Positions 11,601 to 23,160 are shown, counted from the stretch's first letter. The stretch: DNA of 64,000 nt from Gossypium raimondii (GCF_025698545.1 NC_068575.1:60149980-60213979), one strand, 5' to 3'. Translations and numbers: made by a program. The notes: generated from the sequence alone by a model not told the origin.

Positions 11601-13376
11601 AGACAACTAAAGGGAACGTCCTATAAGTTTCCCTCTGACTTAAAGAAATGCATACTTGAAGCAAAATGGTTGCGGACTCGGCTTGGTGATTTCAGGTCTC
11701 CGAGAGACTGCATACTCTTTAGTCCGGAATGGGAGTCCATCTCTTCAATTACCCTCCTTCCTTTTCTTGATGATAGTGATAGCTTCTATGGAAAGGATCT
11801 TCACAAGTACAGACATGAGTTGAAGACTATAGGAGTAGTCATTGAATTCAAAAGTGGTGTGAAGTTTGTGCCTGCTTGTCTCTATTTCCCTCGAAGTACT
11901 GACAGTATAACTCCCAGAATTGCACTTTCATTTCTCAATTGCTTGAGAATTTTGTTGGAAGACAAGAGCTACACCTTCTCTGAATCATTTCTTAAAAAAG
12001 TTTCAGAAAAATGGTTGAAAACCTCTGTTGGTTATATGAGTCCAGGTGATTGCTTACTGTTTGATAAGAATTCAGACTTGAAACCAACTGATGGACCATT
12101 CATCGATGAAGGATTTTATGGTTCCGAGATTAGAACATACAGAAAAGAGCTATCTTCTATAGGTGTTATTGTTGATGTTGAGAAGGGAAGCACCCACATA
12201 GCCAATCACCTTGATCTGCATTCAGATTTTGCCACAATCATTCGAATATATAAATTCTTGGCAGAAGTAGAATGGAAGCCTGAGTGTGAAGCTAAACGGT
12301 TAATCTGGATCCCAGAGGGAAATGAAAATGGAAGATGGGTAAAACCTGATGGATGTGTTCTGCATGATAAAGATGGACTCTTTGGTTTGCAGTTGAATGT
12401 TTTGGAGAAGCACTATAAGAACAAAGTACCACTGCAGCTCTTCTTTGGTGCAGCATTTGGTGTCAAATCGTATCCTTCACTAGATGATTACTGTAAACTC
12501 TGGAAAGGTTGGGAAACTTCAGGACACCGATTGTCGCATGATGAGTGTTGTGCATTCTGGAGGTTTGTTTTGCAGCACAAGAGTTCAGAGGAAGAGCAAA
12601 TTCTTTCTGAAAGTTTGGTGAAGGTCCCTGTGGATTTAGGTTCAGAGGGGATTATGTTATTAGACAAGCATGATGTGTTCATAGCTGATGATCTTCAGCT
12701 TAAGGAGCTTTTACTCCAATCTACATCTCATCCTCTATTTGTCTGGTATCCTCAGCCAAGTTTACCTGTTTTGCCTCGGACTATGTTGTTCGAGTTATAT
12801 TTGAAAATCGGGGTTCGGATGATCTCTCACTCTGTACAGAAGAAAGACTTATCCTTTACAAATGGCCTGGAACTTAAGCAGATCAATCCTAGAGATGCCA
12901 TGCTTGGGAAAGAGCTGCTCCGACTTATTCTTGGATTTTTAGCATGTTCATTAAAAATGGAAGCTGAGAAAAGGCATGAATCTGTTCAGTCCCTCCGCAA
13001 TCTCACTGTCCTTGAGACTTCGGAACCGATTGCTGTTGTATATAGTTTGTTATTATCTTTAGGTGAAACCCAAGAAGTTCAAGCTAGTCGAATGGTACGC
13101 TGGGACAAAGAGAGCTCAAAGTTTTTCATTCAGAAGTTGGATGAGTCTGCTGGGCAAAAGGATCGGCTTGAATATGCTACTTATTTCTCAGAAGCAGTTG
13201 CTGAAGGACTACTGTGGGAGAAGGAAGATCAGGTCAGTTCTCTCTCCGAACTAGTCAAGCTGGCCTTCATTCTGAAATTCGATGAAGATGCTGTCAGTTT
13301 CCTGATGAAATCCAAGAATCTGCAAGTGTTTGTGGAGGATGAAGATTTCCTATCTGCTGCATTTCCTAATGAATAA
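5624..13376 (+). CDS. NO VEIN/sacsin-like protein with N-terminal GHKL (histidine kinase/HSP90-like) ATPase domain
   Basis: Exons are 5624-5782, 5952-6162 and 8626-13376, joined in frame with GT-AG introns, giving 1706 residues. The ATG at 5624 is chosen because MASPKEHIDAIRKTKYSIGG matches the usual start of this family. The ATPase N-box is ELIQNAQDNEY (E50, N54, D57). The G2 box GEKGIGFKS (about residues 121-129) is assembled exactly across the exon 2/3 junction, which confirms the splice. Residues about 800-1310 hold five degenerate repeats of roughly 105 residues, each with a WLKT-like motif, a LFDxEW-like motif and an 'IDQ-x-YYG...YxxELxxxGV' motif. The family (Arabidopsis At3g48770-type proteins, related to NO VEIN) has presumed chaperone-like ATPase activity; NO VEIN itself acts in vascular patterning. 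Which paralogue this is cannot be fixed from sequence alone. Intron 2 is 2463 bp and contains a transposon-like insertion. No breaks are seen. Confidence 0.93.
7229..8240. mobile_element. TIR element (hAT-like, non-autonomous) in intron 2 of the NO VEIN-like gene
   Basis: The ends are inverted copies. The left end reads 'gggttcgtttatttaca' then 'aaaatgctttacgg'. The right end, complemented, reads 'ctccgtttgttttgttga' then 'aaatgacttccg'. The interior is very AT-rich and has no open frame. The length of about 1 kb and the style of the ends resemble hAT-derived MITEs. Flanks 'agtatacc' and 'actatatt' agree at only 5 of 8 positions, so the target duplication is uncertain. Its interior contains a copy of another dispersed repeat (7795-8000). 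Confidence 0.5.
7795..8000 (+). repeat. Dispersed repeat family A, copy 1
   Basis: It is recognisably similar to 24130-24340: both contain 'aatttagtccc' or similar, 'caattgttaacg' or 'caattgttatca', 'gttagtgt(g/c)a(c/t)', 'aaatattcactcggtag' or 'aaatactcacttagtaag', and 'gttgtagtgaatcta' or 'gttgtaatgaacttg'. It is non-coding. Confidence 0.5.
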
Positions 13377-13851
13377 GTGTTTAAGGTATAAGGTATAGTA
13401 TGAAACATAGTAAGGTGTTCAGTTGTGTGTATTAAAACGTAGCTTATGAAACATATGCTGGTGTGTGAACTTTAATATTTTGATGCATCTGTAAGAACTG
13501 GTTTGGATGAATATATACATGCATTTATATGTATGAATGGTTTCTTATGATCGGTTTTTTTGATGTATCTTTAAAAACTTGTGATATTTAACCTAAGGAA
13601 TTCGTTTGTTTGTTGATGTGCCAGAATTCGATATATCTCTTTATGTCTTGCAGTATGGTCTCTATGATCTGCTTGCTAGGGATGGTTTATGTTTGAGCAA
13701 TCACCATTTGTGTGACTGTGTCCAATATGCTAGCCATTTAAAATATTATTATTTCTTTAGAGAAAAATGATTCACATTTTATTCCTAAAAGTGAGATTTA
13801 CATGCCAGGTTTACATGAAAAGGATAGATAGACCTTAGTGCCTTACGCTTA

Positions 13852-13968
13852 TCATCTTCTTGTTCTTTGAAGGAACTTTTTCTTTTTATCTTTCTTATCT
13901 TCAGCATTGTCGTCATCCAGGTTATCCTGCGTTGTGGCTGACCCAATTGAAAAGTTTTCTACTTTAGG
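13852..13968 (-). pseudogene. Possible C-terminal exon fragment, lysine/aspartate-rich
   Basis: The minus strand reads PKVENFSIGSATTQDNLDDD and then NAEDKKDKKKKFLQRTRR before a stop at 13852-13854. The acidic-then-basic tail looks protein-like, but no domain, start or acceptor site is visible and I do not recognise the parent. It could equally be a chance frame through an A-rich strand. Confidence 0.2.
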
Positions 13969-14429
13969 ATATGTGTGTGTGAGGCAATTCAACTTGAATA
14001 TCAATTTCAATCGTAATTTAAAAAAAAATCAAATTTATTTAAAAGTAATATTCATAATTATATTTAAATATATATATCAAACACTGATAGCTCAATCAAT
14101 ATGAATATGCTAAATACTTTTCTTTAGAAAAAATTCTGAGAAAAATTCTAGGCTAATCTACAAAACTATTCCCTTAGCATATCAGTTTCTACAGAATTTC
14201 ATAGAACAAATACATCTCTTTCCAGACAGGGACAAGTTGTGTATATAACGTCAATATTCCTATAATTAACTTGAATCCAACTTTTCACAAAAACACAAAT
14301 AAAAAATAATAGTATGAAAAGAGGTTCCAGTAAGAAAAGGCTTGTTCGAAACTAGAAGGATAATATACGTTTTATTTTGGATAACTGAATCAACAAATTG
14401 AGATCAATTTCAGCATCAAATAAATTAAA

Positions 14430-14826
14430 TTTATAGGTATTATATTTAATTTCATAATCCAATGTTTCTCTCTTGTAAATTTGATTTTTATTTTTTCATT
14501 AACTTAATTTTTTTAAATATTTACTAAAAGTTAAACTTTTATACATAATAGTTTGTACGACAATTCATTTATACTTTATGTTTGTTTTGAGAATAACTTT
14601 TATTGTTATTTATTTTTATATTTTTATATTATTTGTTGATGTGGAATATAAGACAAATAATTTCATGTCGAATAAAGTATTGATACGCCAACATTGTTAA
14701 AAGATTAGTGTTTAATTTAATTAGCATTTTCGTTAAAAAAGTAATTTGACTCTTTTCAAATGTTTAATGGAAAATTTTAGTTAAAAAGCTATAAACATTA
14801 AGGACTAAATTTATTATTATACCCTA
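14430..14826. repeat. Dispersed foldback-type repeat, copy 1
   Basis: The section 14620-14770 ('ttatttgttgatgtgg', 'atataaga-aaata', 'attttcgttaaaa', 'ttaatttgactctttt') matches 38290-38470. The other half is weakly self-complementary to it. It is non-coding and looks like a diverged member of the foldback element at 38020-38532. Confidence 0.4.
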
Positions 14827-17159
14827 TAACATACCAAACATCTTTAAAAGGAGCTAATGTGACTTACACAATTAAATGGTCAGTAATCACACATTACGAT
14901 AGGCAGCAATGGGTTCAAGGGGGGCACGGGGGGCGTCGCCCCTTAAAATTTTTAGATTTTTGAATTTTATATATAAATTATCATGTATTTTAAATTTAGT
15001 GTCCACATTATATAACATTCACCCACTTGGCCAAAATGTATTTCATATAATTTGCCTGCTTAAGTCGTAAGGTTATACTTTATATTAACAAAGTATTTTT
15101 CAATTTTTAATTATATAACTTTATATTCCAAAATTAATTGATTTGGCCCATACTCATACATATTAGGTTAGTGGCTTTTTTATATTTTGATTTGTATGTC
15201 TTACTAAGGTGTAACAGCCCGGTTTTATCTAAATCGGAGAAGTGGTTTCAAAACCACAAATCTGAGGCTGTAAAATTTTTTTCAATATTTTTTTTTTTTG
15301 GTATTTACAGTATGTTACTTGATATGTGTAAAAATTTCGTGATTTAATTTTACCGATTGGTTAGTTAATTTGATAAAAGGATTAAATCGCATGAAATGCA
15401 ATAGTAGCTTTCTAATTGTTAAAGTACTTATTTGCTATGGTTTCTTGATTTTAAAGTCCTTAGAATGAAATTAGGCCATTGAATATATGAGTGGACAGTA
15501 TTGGGCATGCATTATATGGTTTTCAAATTAAATTATAAAGGTTAATATGGTAAATGGTTAATAAAATAAAACATAAAGTAAAAACACAGGGATATTCATT
15601 TTTTTTGGGCCGAAACTCAAGGAAAAAGAAAGACTTCAACTTTTATTTGTCTATTTTACTTCCTTGTCTCTTTCAAATGAAGCTAGAGAGGAGAGGCTGG
15701 CTGCATGTAGTGGAAAACCATGAAATTTGTTTGCTTAGAAATTAAAATTTTCAAGTAGAAAGGTAACTCTTCTAAACTCTCCCTTGCCAATAGCTTTTCG
15801 TTGACAAATTCTGGTTGCATTGTTGAATTGAGCTTGACCGAATGTGTGGGAGAAGAGAAGAGCTTCTTTTCTAGTTGTAAATGTTGCATGTCTAGTAGAT
15901 GACGAGTATACTTCATTTCAGTAACTTTGGGGTTGATTGTATTTAACTAACAAGGTGGGAGAAGGCTGTAGCGGAAAAAAAGAAGAAGTGAAGGAGCAAA
16001 TTGAATAGGTAGAATCGGTGTTGGGAACCATAGTGAGTTTTCCTTGAACTTTTATTTTCTTGAGTTTGATAAATGTTGAAACTATTAAATTGCTGTCCGA
16101 ATTTTACCTTGTTGTGTTGTTAATTACTGCCCTGTTTATGCTGTCCGATTGTGGTATTGATGCTGTTCGAATATTACGTTATTACTGATATTCAGAGAGT
16201 GGTGTATTTAAGCTGTTTTAAGGACTGCTGTTTGGTGTATTAATGCAGCAGAAAAATTGTTGTTCAGACGTCAATTAATGTTGTCTGACTGTAAATTTAT
16301 GTTAATAATGGTTGAAGTTGTTAATGAACAAATGACATATATAAATGAGCTATTTAGATGTTAAAGAATGTTGTCCAAAACCGCTATTTAAATGTTTTCA
16401 AGCTGAAATTTAAGGGGATTGAGTGCCGAAATTAATTGTACATGAAGGCTAAAGTTTTTGTATCCGATGCTTTAATCCAAGCTGAGTGATGGTGTCCTAA
16501 AGTCATCTGCGGTGCTGCATTAAAAATGTTTATTTTAGTCTAAAATGAGATAGATTTAATGTATCCCAAAAAAAAAAAAAAAACTAGTCAAGGCCATGTA
16601 CGAACGTACAATAGGTTGATTTAAATTCCTGTTCTGTTGATGTGCTATCACCATCCATATGGGGTTAATTAAATGCCGGAATTGAATTTGAATAAATGGC
16701 TGTGTTTGTGTTGATGTTAACCAATTTTTGATGAATAAAGATGTTTTACTAGTTGAAATTAATTAATCTTAATTCATGCTTGCTGTTCGGAACATTTTTA
16801 GTATAAAAGTGTAAATCTTAGCTGAATTACTAAAGCTTCCCGAAGGTCAATAATTGTTGGGGATTGACCTGTATCAACAACGAGATAGTAAAAGTGGAGA
16901 AGAATGAACCTTGTGGAATAATTGGTTGGGATGAGACTTTCTTGATTTTAATTAAATAATATGATTTATAATTGGGGATTTAATTCAAACGAGGGTAAAT
17001 GTTGAGTGTAAATATGTAAAAATGTAATTAAATGGTAGAAGAATTTAAATTTGAACTTGATATGGTATTTGAATTAATTAATAAATTGAATTATTATGTT
17101 TTGATCGTGAAACGAGTAAATCGCAAAAGTTGTTGAAATTGAATTGTATGTGGATATAA

Positions 17160-17375
17160 GTTGCTGAATTAATTCGTATATAATTATACATTGCTAAAAT
17201 TTATTTGTATATGGTTATACATTATCGAAGTTGATTTATATAAGAAAATAGGTTGCGAATTGATTCGTATATGATTATACATTGTCGAATTTGATTCATA
17301 TATGGTTATACATTGCCAAATTGATTTGTATATGATTATACGTTGCCGAATTTGATTCGTATATGAATATATATA
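17160..17375. repeat. Imperfect tandem repeat of about 40 bp in the LTR
   Basis: Roughly five degenerate units of the form 'gaattgattcgtatat' plus 'gattatacattgccgaa' follow one another, ending in an (AT) run at about 17369-17387. Confidence 0.6.
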
Positions 17376-17514
17376 TATATATATATTGTTGAATTGATTT
17401 GAACATTGGATGACTGGTTTCGTGTATGAAATGATTTAATTACGAAGTCGATAGTTATGAATGAACCTTAGAAAATGTATTTAATATTGATGACATGATA
17501 TTAGAACTTCGAAC

Positions 17515-17925
17515 GTGTAAGACCATGTCTGATACATTGGCATCGTATATGATTCGTGTAAGACCATGTCTAGGACATGGGCATTGATATGAGATTACGT
17601 GTAAGACCATGTCTGGGACATTGGCATCGATATGAGATTACGTGTAAGACCATGTCTGGGACATTGGCATCGATATGAGATTACGTGTAAGACCATGTCT
17701 GGGACATTGGCATCGTATATGATTCGTGTAAGACCATGTCCGGGACATTGGCATCGATATGAGATTACGTGTAAGACCATGTCTGGGACATTGGCATCGT
17801 ATATGATTCGTGTAAGACCATGTCTGGGACATTGGCATCGATATGAGATTACGTGTAAGACCATGTCTGGGACATTGGCATCGATATATGATAGCATGTA
17901 AGACCATATCTGGGATATGGCATTG
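17515..17925. repeat. Minisatellite with 41/43-bp units, about ten copies
   Basis: Each unit starts GTGTAAGACCATGTCTGGG and continues ACATTGGCATCG. Two types occur: a 43-bp type ending 'atatgagattac' and a 41-bp type ending 'tatatgattc'. The order is roughly 41, 43, 43, 43, 41, 43, 41, 43, 43-like, partial. Units in the middle are almost identical. Long open frames through it on both strands are an artefact of the periodicity. Confidence 0.9.
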
Positions 17926-19027
17926 TGCAAGTTATACGAGATTTCTAAGTATCCTTAGCAATTCCGAATGGTTCAACGAGAAAAGTTAAGACGAGAATAA
18001 AAGTGTAAATGAAATAAGTGGTACAGGTATGTACGATACCCATACGTATATTAAATGAAAGAAGATTGATAAATAGATGTGAGCTCATGTATATTACCTG
18101 GAAATGTTTAAGTTTATGTAAGTGTTTGATTTATATAAATGCTTATTGAGGGTATCGAATTTCACATGATGAGTAAGTAGATAATTATGAGAAATCTATA
18201 TAGTTATATTGATTATGAATATGTAATGAATATTGGATTGAATGTGGGATATCTTAAATTGCTTATGCATATGAAAATGTGAATGAATTAGTGAGAATAT
18301 ATTAGATCTATATGAACATGAAAATGAATAAGCTTGTGAGACCCTTGGTTAGCTATGTGTATTGATTCATGGTATAACGGTGAAAGCAATTAAGTAACAT
18401 TGTAATTTGTAAATGCTCAATATGTGTTATTTGATAAGTTAATTATATTACCATATGAGCTTACTAAGCTGTATAGCTTACTTTGTTTTCTTTCCTATGC
18501 CTATAGTGTTTCGAAGGCTCGCTCGGGTTGGAAGTCGTCGGAGATCTCATCACACTATCCAGCGATGGTTTCGGTATTTTAAAAGTTTGTACTTTTGACA
18601 TATGGCATGTATAGGCTAGTTTTGATATGGTTCATTTTGAACTATATATATGTAGCCATACGAAAATGGTTTGATAATGATGCTAATGTTTGTGTATATT
18701 CGGTCATGGTATAAGCTCATTTTTGAAAGTATGTTTCCCGATATATATATATGTATGGTGTATTGGTTATATGTTTTGGTTGAGTAATGATTTAGTTGAT
18801 GGATGTGTTTTTACTATAATACATATGTACCCATAAGCTAAGTTATGTATAAGTGATTGCTTGCATATTGGTTGTTTAGGTACGGTTTGTGATGGCAAAG
18901 TACGAATTTGTTTCATAAATTTTGTCCATGAATTGTAATAAATGATCGTGATGAATTATGTTTTTGTTAGGTAATGCCTCGTAACCCTAATTCGGCGACG
19001 GATACAGGTTAGGGGTGTTACATAAGG

Positions 19028-20297
19028 AATTATCTTCCTCTAGTAAGGTGCCGACACTGTCGAGAGAAAAAGAAATGAGTTTGATGCCGAGACTCAGAGC
19101 ACAGAGTAAAAAAATACAAATTATCTTCCTCTCGGCTGCTTACGCAAAAGACTTCTCGGTAAATATTTTTGCATAAATTATGTTATTTATTTATTTGACT
19201 TATAATTTTTTTTCCTTTTCCTAATATCTTGTTGTTTAATATATTATTATAGCTTGGGGTTTTTCAATTAAATTATAGTCAACAAAAAGATCAATTTTTT
19301 TTTCAAGAAAATGGTGTCAGAAAGTAATAATGATCAATTGGTTCCTTAACCTTCTATTATTAGTGGAGTAAAATCAAATATCAGATCTTCCCAAGATCCT
19401 GAACAAGATATCCAGTCTTCCTAAACTCCTGAACAAGATATTGAGTGATCTTCTCAAGTTCCTGAACGTCCTCGTAAGGTGTAGAGAATCAAAACAAAGG
19501 AGTTTGATGCTTCTTCTTTAGAGCATGGTCCGGGACTTCGAAAATCTATTTGGGATTACCCTCCAAATCAACAGGACAAAGTCTGACAAACTTGCATTAA
19601 GGTTGGGCCATATCAATCGATTCCTCGCTCCAACATCTCATCAATATATTGACAAGAATGACACTTTTTTTACATTAAAAAAAGTAGTTCAAATTTAGAA
19701 ATTTCGTTTCCTTTGGAGTGAAATATTGGATCCATCCTTGACGATAAAGACATACTCACACCATATCTAAAGAGAGCTGTTCAAATAAAGACCTACCACT
19801 TACACTTTCTAAGGTTCATTGATAAGTGGATGGATTCTATGGGTGAACAACCCGTAACCACCAAGCTAATAACGAGAGTTCATGATTGTAAAAATAAAAA
19901 ATTTGACATTGAACCCTATAAGCATCTGCAATCCAATGTAGAGAAGAGAACATAGAGTTTACACCACATAGAACCAGGCAAGAAAGAATCAGAATTGAAT
20001 CCTTCCCACGTGCTACATATTCTTGCTTTTAATTAACGGTGCTTTGCTTTGCCGCCGAATAACCTTTTTTTTTTTTTTTTTCTTTTCGCAAAGTTTGACA
20101 TATTCGTTTTCTCTAGGATAAAAATGAATATGCCTTTTTTCATCCAACCTCTAATTTCTTTATATCAATTTATATCTTATATTATAATAAAATAGTTTTC
20201 CAAAAGTCAATATAGATGCACTAACAAAAACAGACTGCTGATGTAGAGAACTTATCCACCTAAATTATACAGTATGGTAGTGAGTTCCTTTCTTTCA
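19028..20297. other. Intergenic DNA between the solo LTR and the NAC gene
   Basis: It holds the hAT remnant (19311-19640). At about 19770-19960 there is a further broken open stretch (HFLRFIDKWMDSMGEQ...) that I cannot identify, and a poly-T run at about 20067-20090. The rest is the 3' flank of the NAC gene. Confidence 0.4.
19311..19640 (+). pseudogene. hAT-type transposase (TTF/ZMYM1-like) N-terminal remnant
   Basis: From 'atggtgtcagaaagtaat' onward the + strand reads a broken frame with repeated serine/proline-rich pieces. It then gives EHGPGLRKSIWDYPPNQQDK, a stop, and QTCIKVGPYQSIPRSN. The 'DPGxRxxIxxYPPNQQDEVRRAYxxxGPYQP' signature belongs to plant TTF-type zinc-finger hAT transposases (ZMYM1-like), just before their zinc finger. 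At least three stops interrupt it, and the zinc-finger, catalytic and dimerisation parts are absent. Confidence 0.5.
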
Positions 20298-21281
20298 TTA
20301 TTGTCTGCTGCATGCACTTGAAGACACCTCAGTGATATCACTCCTCGAACTTGCTGATGATGAAGATGATGGCTCAGCATCTTTTTCTCTCATAAAATTA
20401 TACACTTTGGGTTCCATCCTATGACCCAATGCTTTATTTCTATTTTTATTACAAAAACTCTGCATAATCTCCTCCTCACTACTTTTCTTACTGGTTTTCT
20501 TCAAAAATACATGACATAGTACCCATTTTTCCATCTCATGATTCAAATAATTCTGCAAAATTTTTAAAAAATTTTATATTAACAATAATGAGACATGTTA
20601 TATGTATCTATGTTACGATCAATGTAGAATATCAGTTTATATACATAGACTTGCCTGCATCATTGGGTTGTTTGCCAAGTTGAAATCATTGTTTGGCACA
20701 TTGACTAAACGATATTCATGCATGATCCAATCAGTTCTTAATCCATGTGGAGGCTTCCCCATGTGAAAAACTAGGGTTTTCCTCATCCCTGCTACTTGAT
20801 TTCTCCTTGATATGATTTTCTTATCAGACCCGGTTGCCTTCCAATATCCGGAAGCAGTCGCCCGGTTTATCCGGTTCCCGGTCTTATACTTGGCTTCCTT
20901 CATACTAAAAAAATACCTCTCTTCCCCCAACTCACCTAAAAAAAAAGTTAAATATTAATTAAACTTCATTAATATTTACATGCAAATGCATGTTTTAATA
21001 ACCCTCCATAGAGAATGCATGCATGCATGCATGCATAGTAAATAAGCTCCCAATCATGGAATATGTGACAGCTAATAAATAAAAATAAAAACAAAAAATG
21101 TGTTACCAGGCAAATCCCAGGGATCAAAATTGCAAATATTGAGGTCAGGGATGATAGAAGCAGGCAAAGGGAAGGAAAAGGCCTTGCATTTCAAGTACTG
21201 AAACACAAGCTCTTCCTCCGTCGGCTGAAAACGGAAGCCCGGCGGCAATTTTCTTAATCCATTCAGCCGCAGACTGTTCAT
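20298..21281 (-). CDS. NAC083: NAC-domain transcription factor, NAC083/VNI2-like
   Basis: Minus-strand exons 21281-21107, 20935-20655 and 20552-20298 give 236 residues. The NAC subdomains appear in order: [19 protein letters not shown] (A), DPWDLPG (B), [19 protein letters not shown] and [14 protein letters not shown] (C), [20 protein letters not shown] with HEYRL (D), and [19 protein letters not shown] (E). The C-terminal tail is serine-rich ([20 protein letters not shown]), like that of Arabidopsis NAC083/VNI2, a repressor of vessel differentiation also tied to ageing and stress. The ATG at 21281 is preferred over an in-frame ATG at 21353, because a TATA box at 21376-21382 puts the transcription start near the latter. 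Intron 1 is GT-AG. Intron 2 (20553-20654) is GC-AG, with donor CAG|GCAAGT. It is a DNA-binding nuclear regulator; the orthologue name is by resemblance. Confidence 0.9.
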
Positions 21282-21375
21282 AATATCCTGAAGTGAGTAA
21301 TAGCCTAAGTTTCCCTTTATTCTTGTGCAAGGTGAGAGGTAAAAGTCAAGCAATGGCCATTGAAAGTTGAAAGCA

Positions 21376-21382
21376 TTTTATA
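21376..21382 (-). promoter_or_regulatory. TATA box of the NAC gene
   Basis: TATAAAA on the minus strand, about 95 bp upstream of the chosen ATG. This predicts transcription starting near 21345-21350. Confidence 0.6.
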
Positions 21383-21629
21383 GGGCAAAAAGAAGAAACA
21401 AAAGAAACCAATGGTCCCCATTTTTCTTAATGGCGCTCTGGCAGATTCGTTAAAAGTATCATCAAATCAAATTTAAGGGATTAGTTAACTGAACAAAAAA
21501 AAAAATTCCATTATTTGGTCCCAATAATAATATAATTTTTTTTGAGATTATGTTATACAAAAATGTAAATTATTCACCCGGTTTAATATTTAATTCAATT
21601 CAAAAATTTTATTTCATTATTTAACATTG

Positions 21630-21870
21630 TTGGAATCTGATCCAACCGGTTAATCAGATAGATTAGATTGAAAGCCGGTCAGTATATTGATTCAGACAAA
21701 GAGATTAAACTGTCTTTTGAATGAATCAATCGGAATCGATAAAAAACCAAAAACCAATAAAAAACTGATAATTGAACTAGTCTAACTGGTTTATAATTTT
21801 TGTAACATTTTTTATGAACTTTTTATTATTGTTGGATTGAAGATTAAATCGATTGAATCGAAAATTAATG
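21630..21870. repeat. ccggtt-type dispersed repeat, fragment 1
   Basis: It has alternating 'aaccggtt', 'tcggaatcgat', 'attgaactag' and 'aaatcgattgaatcg' words, with a central 'tttttatgaactttttatt'. Similar words and order occur at 38820-39090, 57790-57960 and 62300-62530. It is non-coding. Confidence 0.4.
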
Positions 21871-22929
21871 AAGTGGATATGTGTAAAGCTAGAGTTTAAC
21901 CATAGCCATTTTGTTTTCCATGCAGAATTTTCACGCTTGGTCCCTTCTAAATTTGAAAGGATGGTCCCTGAATCTTGTTTAATTGGTTTATCACTTTGAT
22001 TTTTCTTCATTATTATTGTTTTGCACAATCTTGTTTAATTACTTATTTTTGTTTCTAATTGGAACTAAATTTTGATATAAGATTAAATGATTTATCATTT
22101 AAGTATATAATTAATATTAGATTATGGTAATAAAATATATTTGTTAAAAGTTCAAATAAAAGAAATTCGATAAAAATGATAAAACTAAAACTTTAAGATA
22201 GATTATATTTTAGGTTAAAATTTTATGTAATTTTATATTGACTTATAAAAATATGAAAACGTCTTCATGATAATATATCTTATTCTATTAAATGAATAAT
22301 TTTCAAATAAATTTTCTAACTGAATTAATGTCCGATTAAATCAAGGATTTAAATATAAATATAGAATAATAGAAAGGCATTTTTTTCCAAAATTGAAATA
22401 ATTAATTAACATTGTTAAATAAAGTGCTTTTCTTTTCTTTTTTATAGTTTGTCAAATACAGTACCTTTTTTGTTCAAAGAAGAAAATATAAAATTAAAAG
22501 AAATAGAGTAGAGGTTAGGAAGTTACTTAAGGTGTAAGTTTCAGAGTAGAGAGTGTGAGAGTGCTATATTTCTTTAATTTGCTGTTTTGTTTTAATTAAT
22601 TTCTCCCCATTTTATTTACTTTGTAAGGAGAAAGGATGGTACGAACAGGGATATTATCTCTTTTCAATAGTTTTATGTCACATCAGTAATTTTATCCTGA
22701 ATTTAAGGATTTTAATTTAGATTTGATTTTTTTAGGATAAAAATGCCAATGTGGCATAAAACGATTGGAACAGGGATACAGATGATGTGGCATCCCTGTT
22801 TCATACAATCCTTTCCCCTTTGTAAGTGGTTTCTGTCGGTCAAAGCTTTCATATATCTTTTGTTTCAATTATCACCAACATTTTATTTATGCTTTTCAAC
22901 TTTTCCAAGCTGCCCAAATTTGATTTATG

Positions 22930-23160
22930 GTTTTTTTTTCTAATTATTCAATGATATTTTAGTATTTTTTTTCCTATGTTATTGATACATAATTTGGTAT
23001 TTTTTTTTTGAATCTCAAACTCTGAGGATTCGAGATTCAGTTTAAGATTTGAGGTTTCGAGTTTGGTGTTCAAGGTAAAAAAATATTACCAAAATCATAC
23101 ATTAATGACATAAAAAATATTGTTGAAATGTCATTAAATAATTGAAAAGTGACCGTGGTG
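22930..23160 (+). repeat. ggttcaagg-type dispersed repeat, copy 1
   Basis: A degenerate run of 'gattcgagattcagtttaag' and 'gaggtttcgagtttgg' type words is followed by 'aaaatattaccaaaat', 'taatgacat' and 'gtcattaaataattga'. The same two-part layout recurs at 25430-25765. Confidence 0.45.

Larger units (their letters stand above)
13377..15204. other. 3' flank of the NO VEIN-like gene and AT-rich intergenic DNA
   Basis: The first about 400 bases probably hold the 3' UTR; an intron-like acceptor 'tatgtcttgcag' lies near 13653. A lysine-rich C-terminal coding fragment may lie on the minus strand at 13852-13968. A dispersed foldback-type repeat occupies about 14430-14826. A G-rich patch with the small palindrome 'ggggcgtcgcccc' lies near 14930-14942. 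Nothing else is recognised. Confidence 0.4.
15205..19027. mobile_element. Solo LTR of a Ty3-gypsy retrotransposon, with target-site duplication
   Basis: The LTR runs from 15210 (TGTAACAGCCCGG) to 19022 (GGGGTGTTACA), 3813 bp, with TG...CA ends. It is flanked on both sides by the 5-bp target duplication TAAGG (15205-15209 and 19023-19027). No internal domain, primer-binding site or second LTR is present, so it is a solo LTR left by LTR-LTR recombination. The large size, the start and the end ('taattcggcgacggata', 'ggttaggggtgttaca') resemble Del/Tekay-type chromovirus LTRs of cotton. The perfect target duplication suggests that it is not very old. It contains two tandem-repeat regions, listed separately. 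It is a fossil with no coding capacity. Confidence 0.85.

Noticed and set aside
17595-17930. Open frames on both strands of about 90-110 codons with repeated RCQCPRHGLTR or CKTMSGTLAS motifs
   Set aside because: They arise from the 41/43-bp minisatellite in the solo LTR; three frames are open at once and no start context or domain exists.
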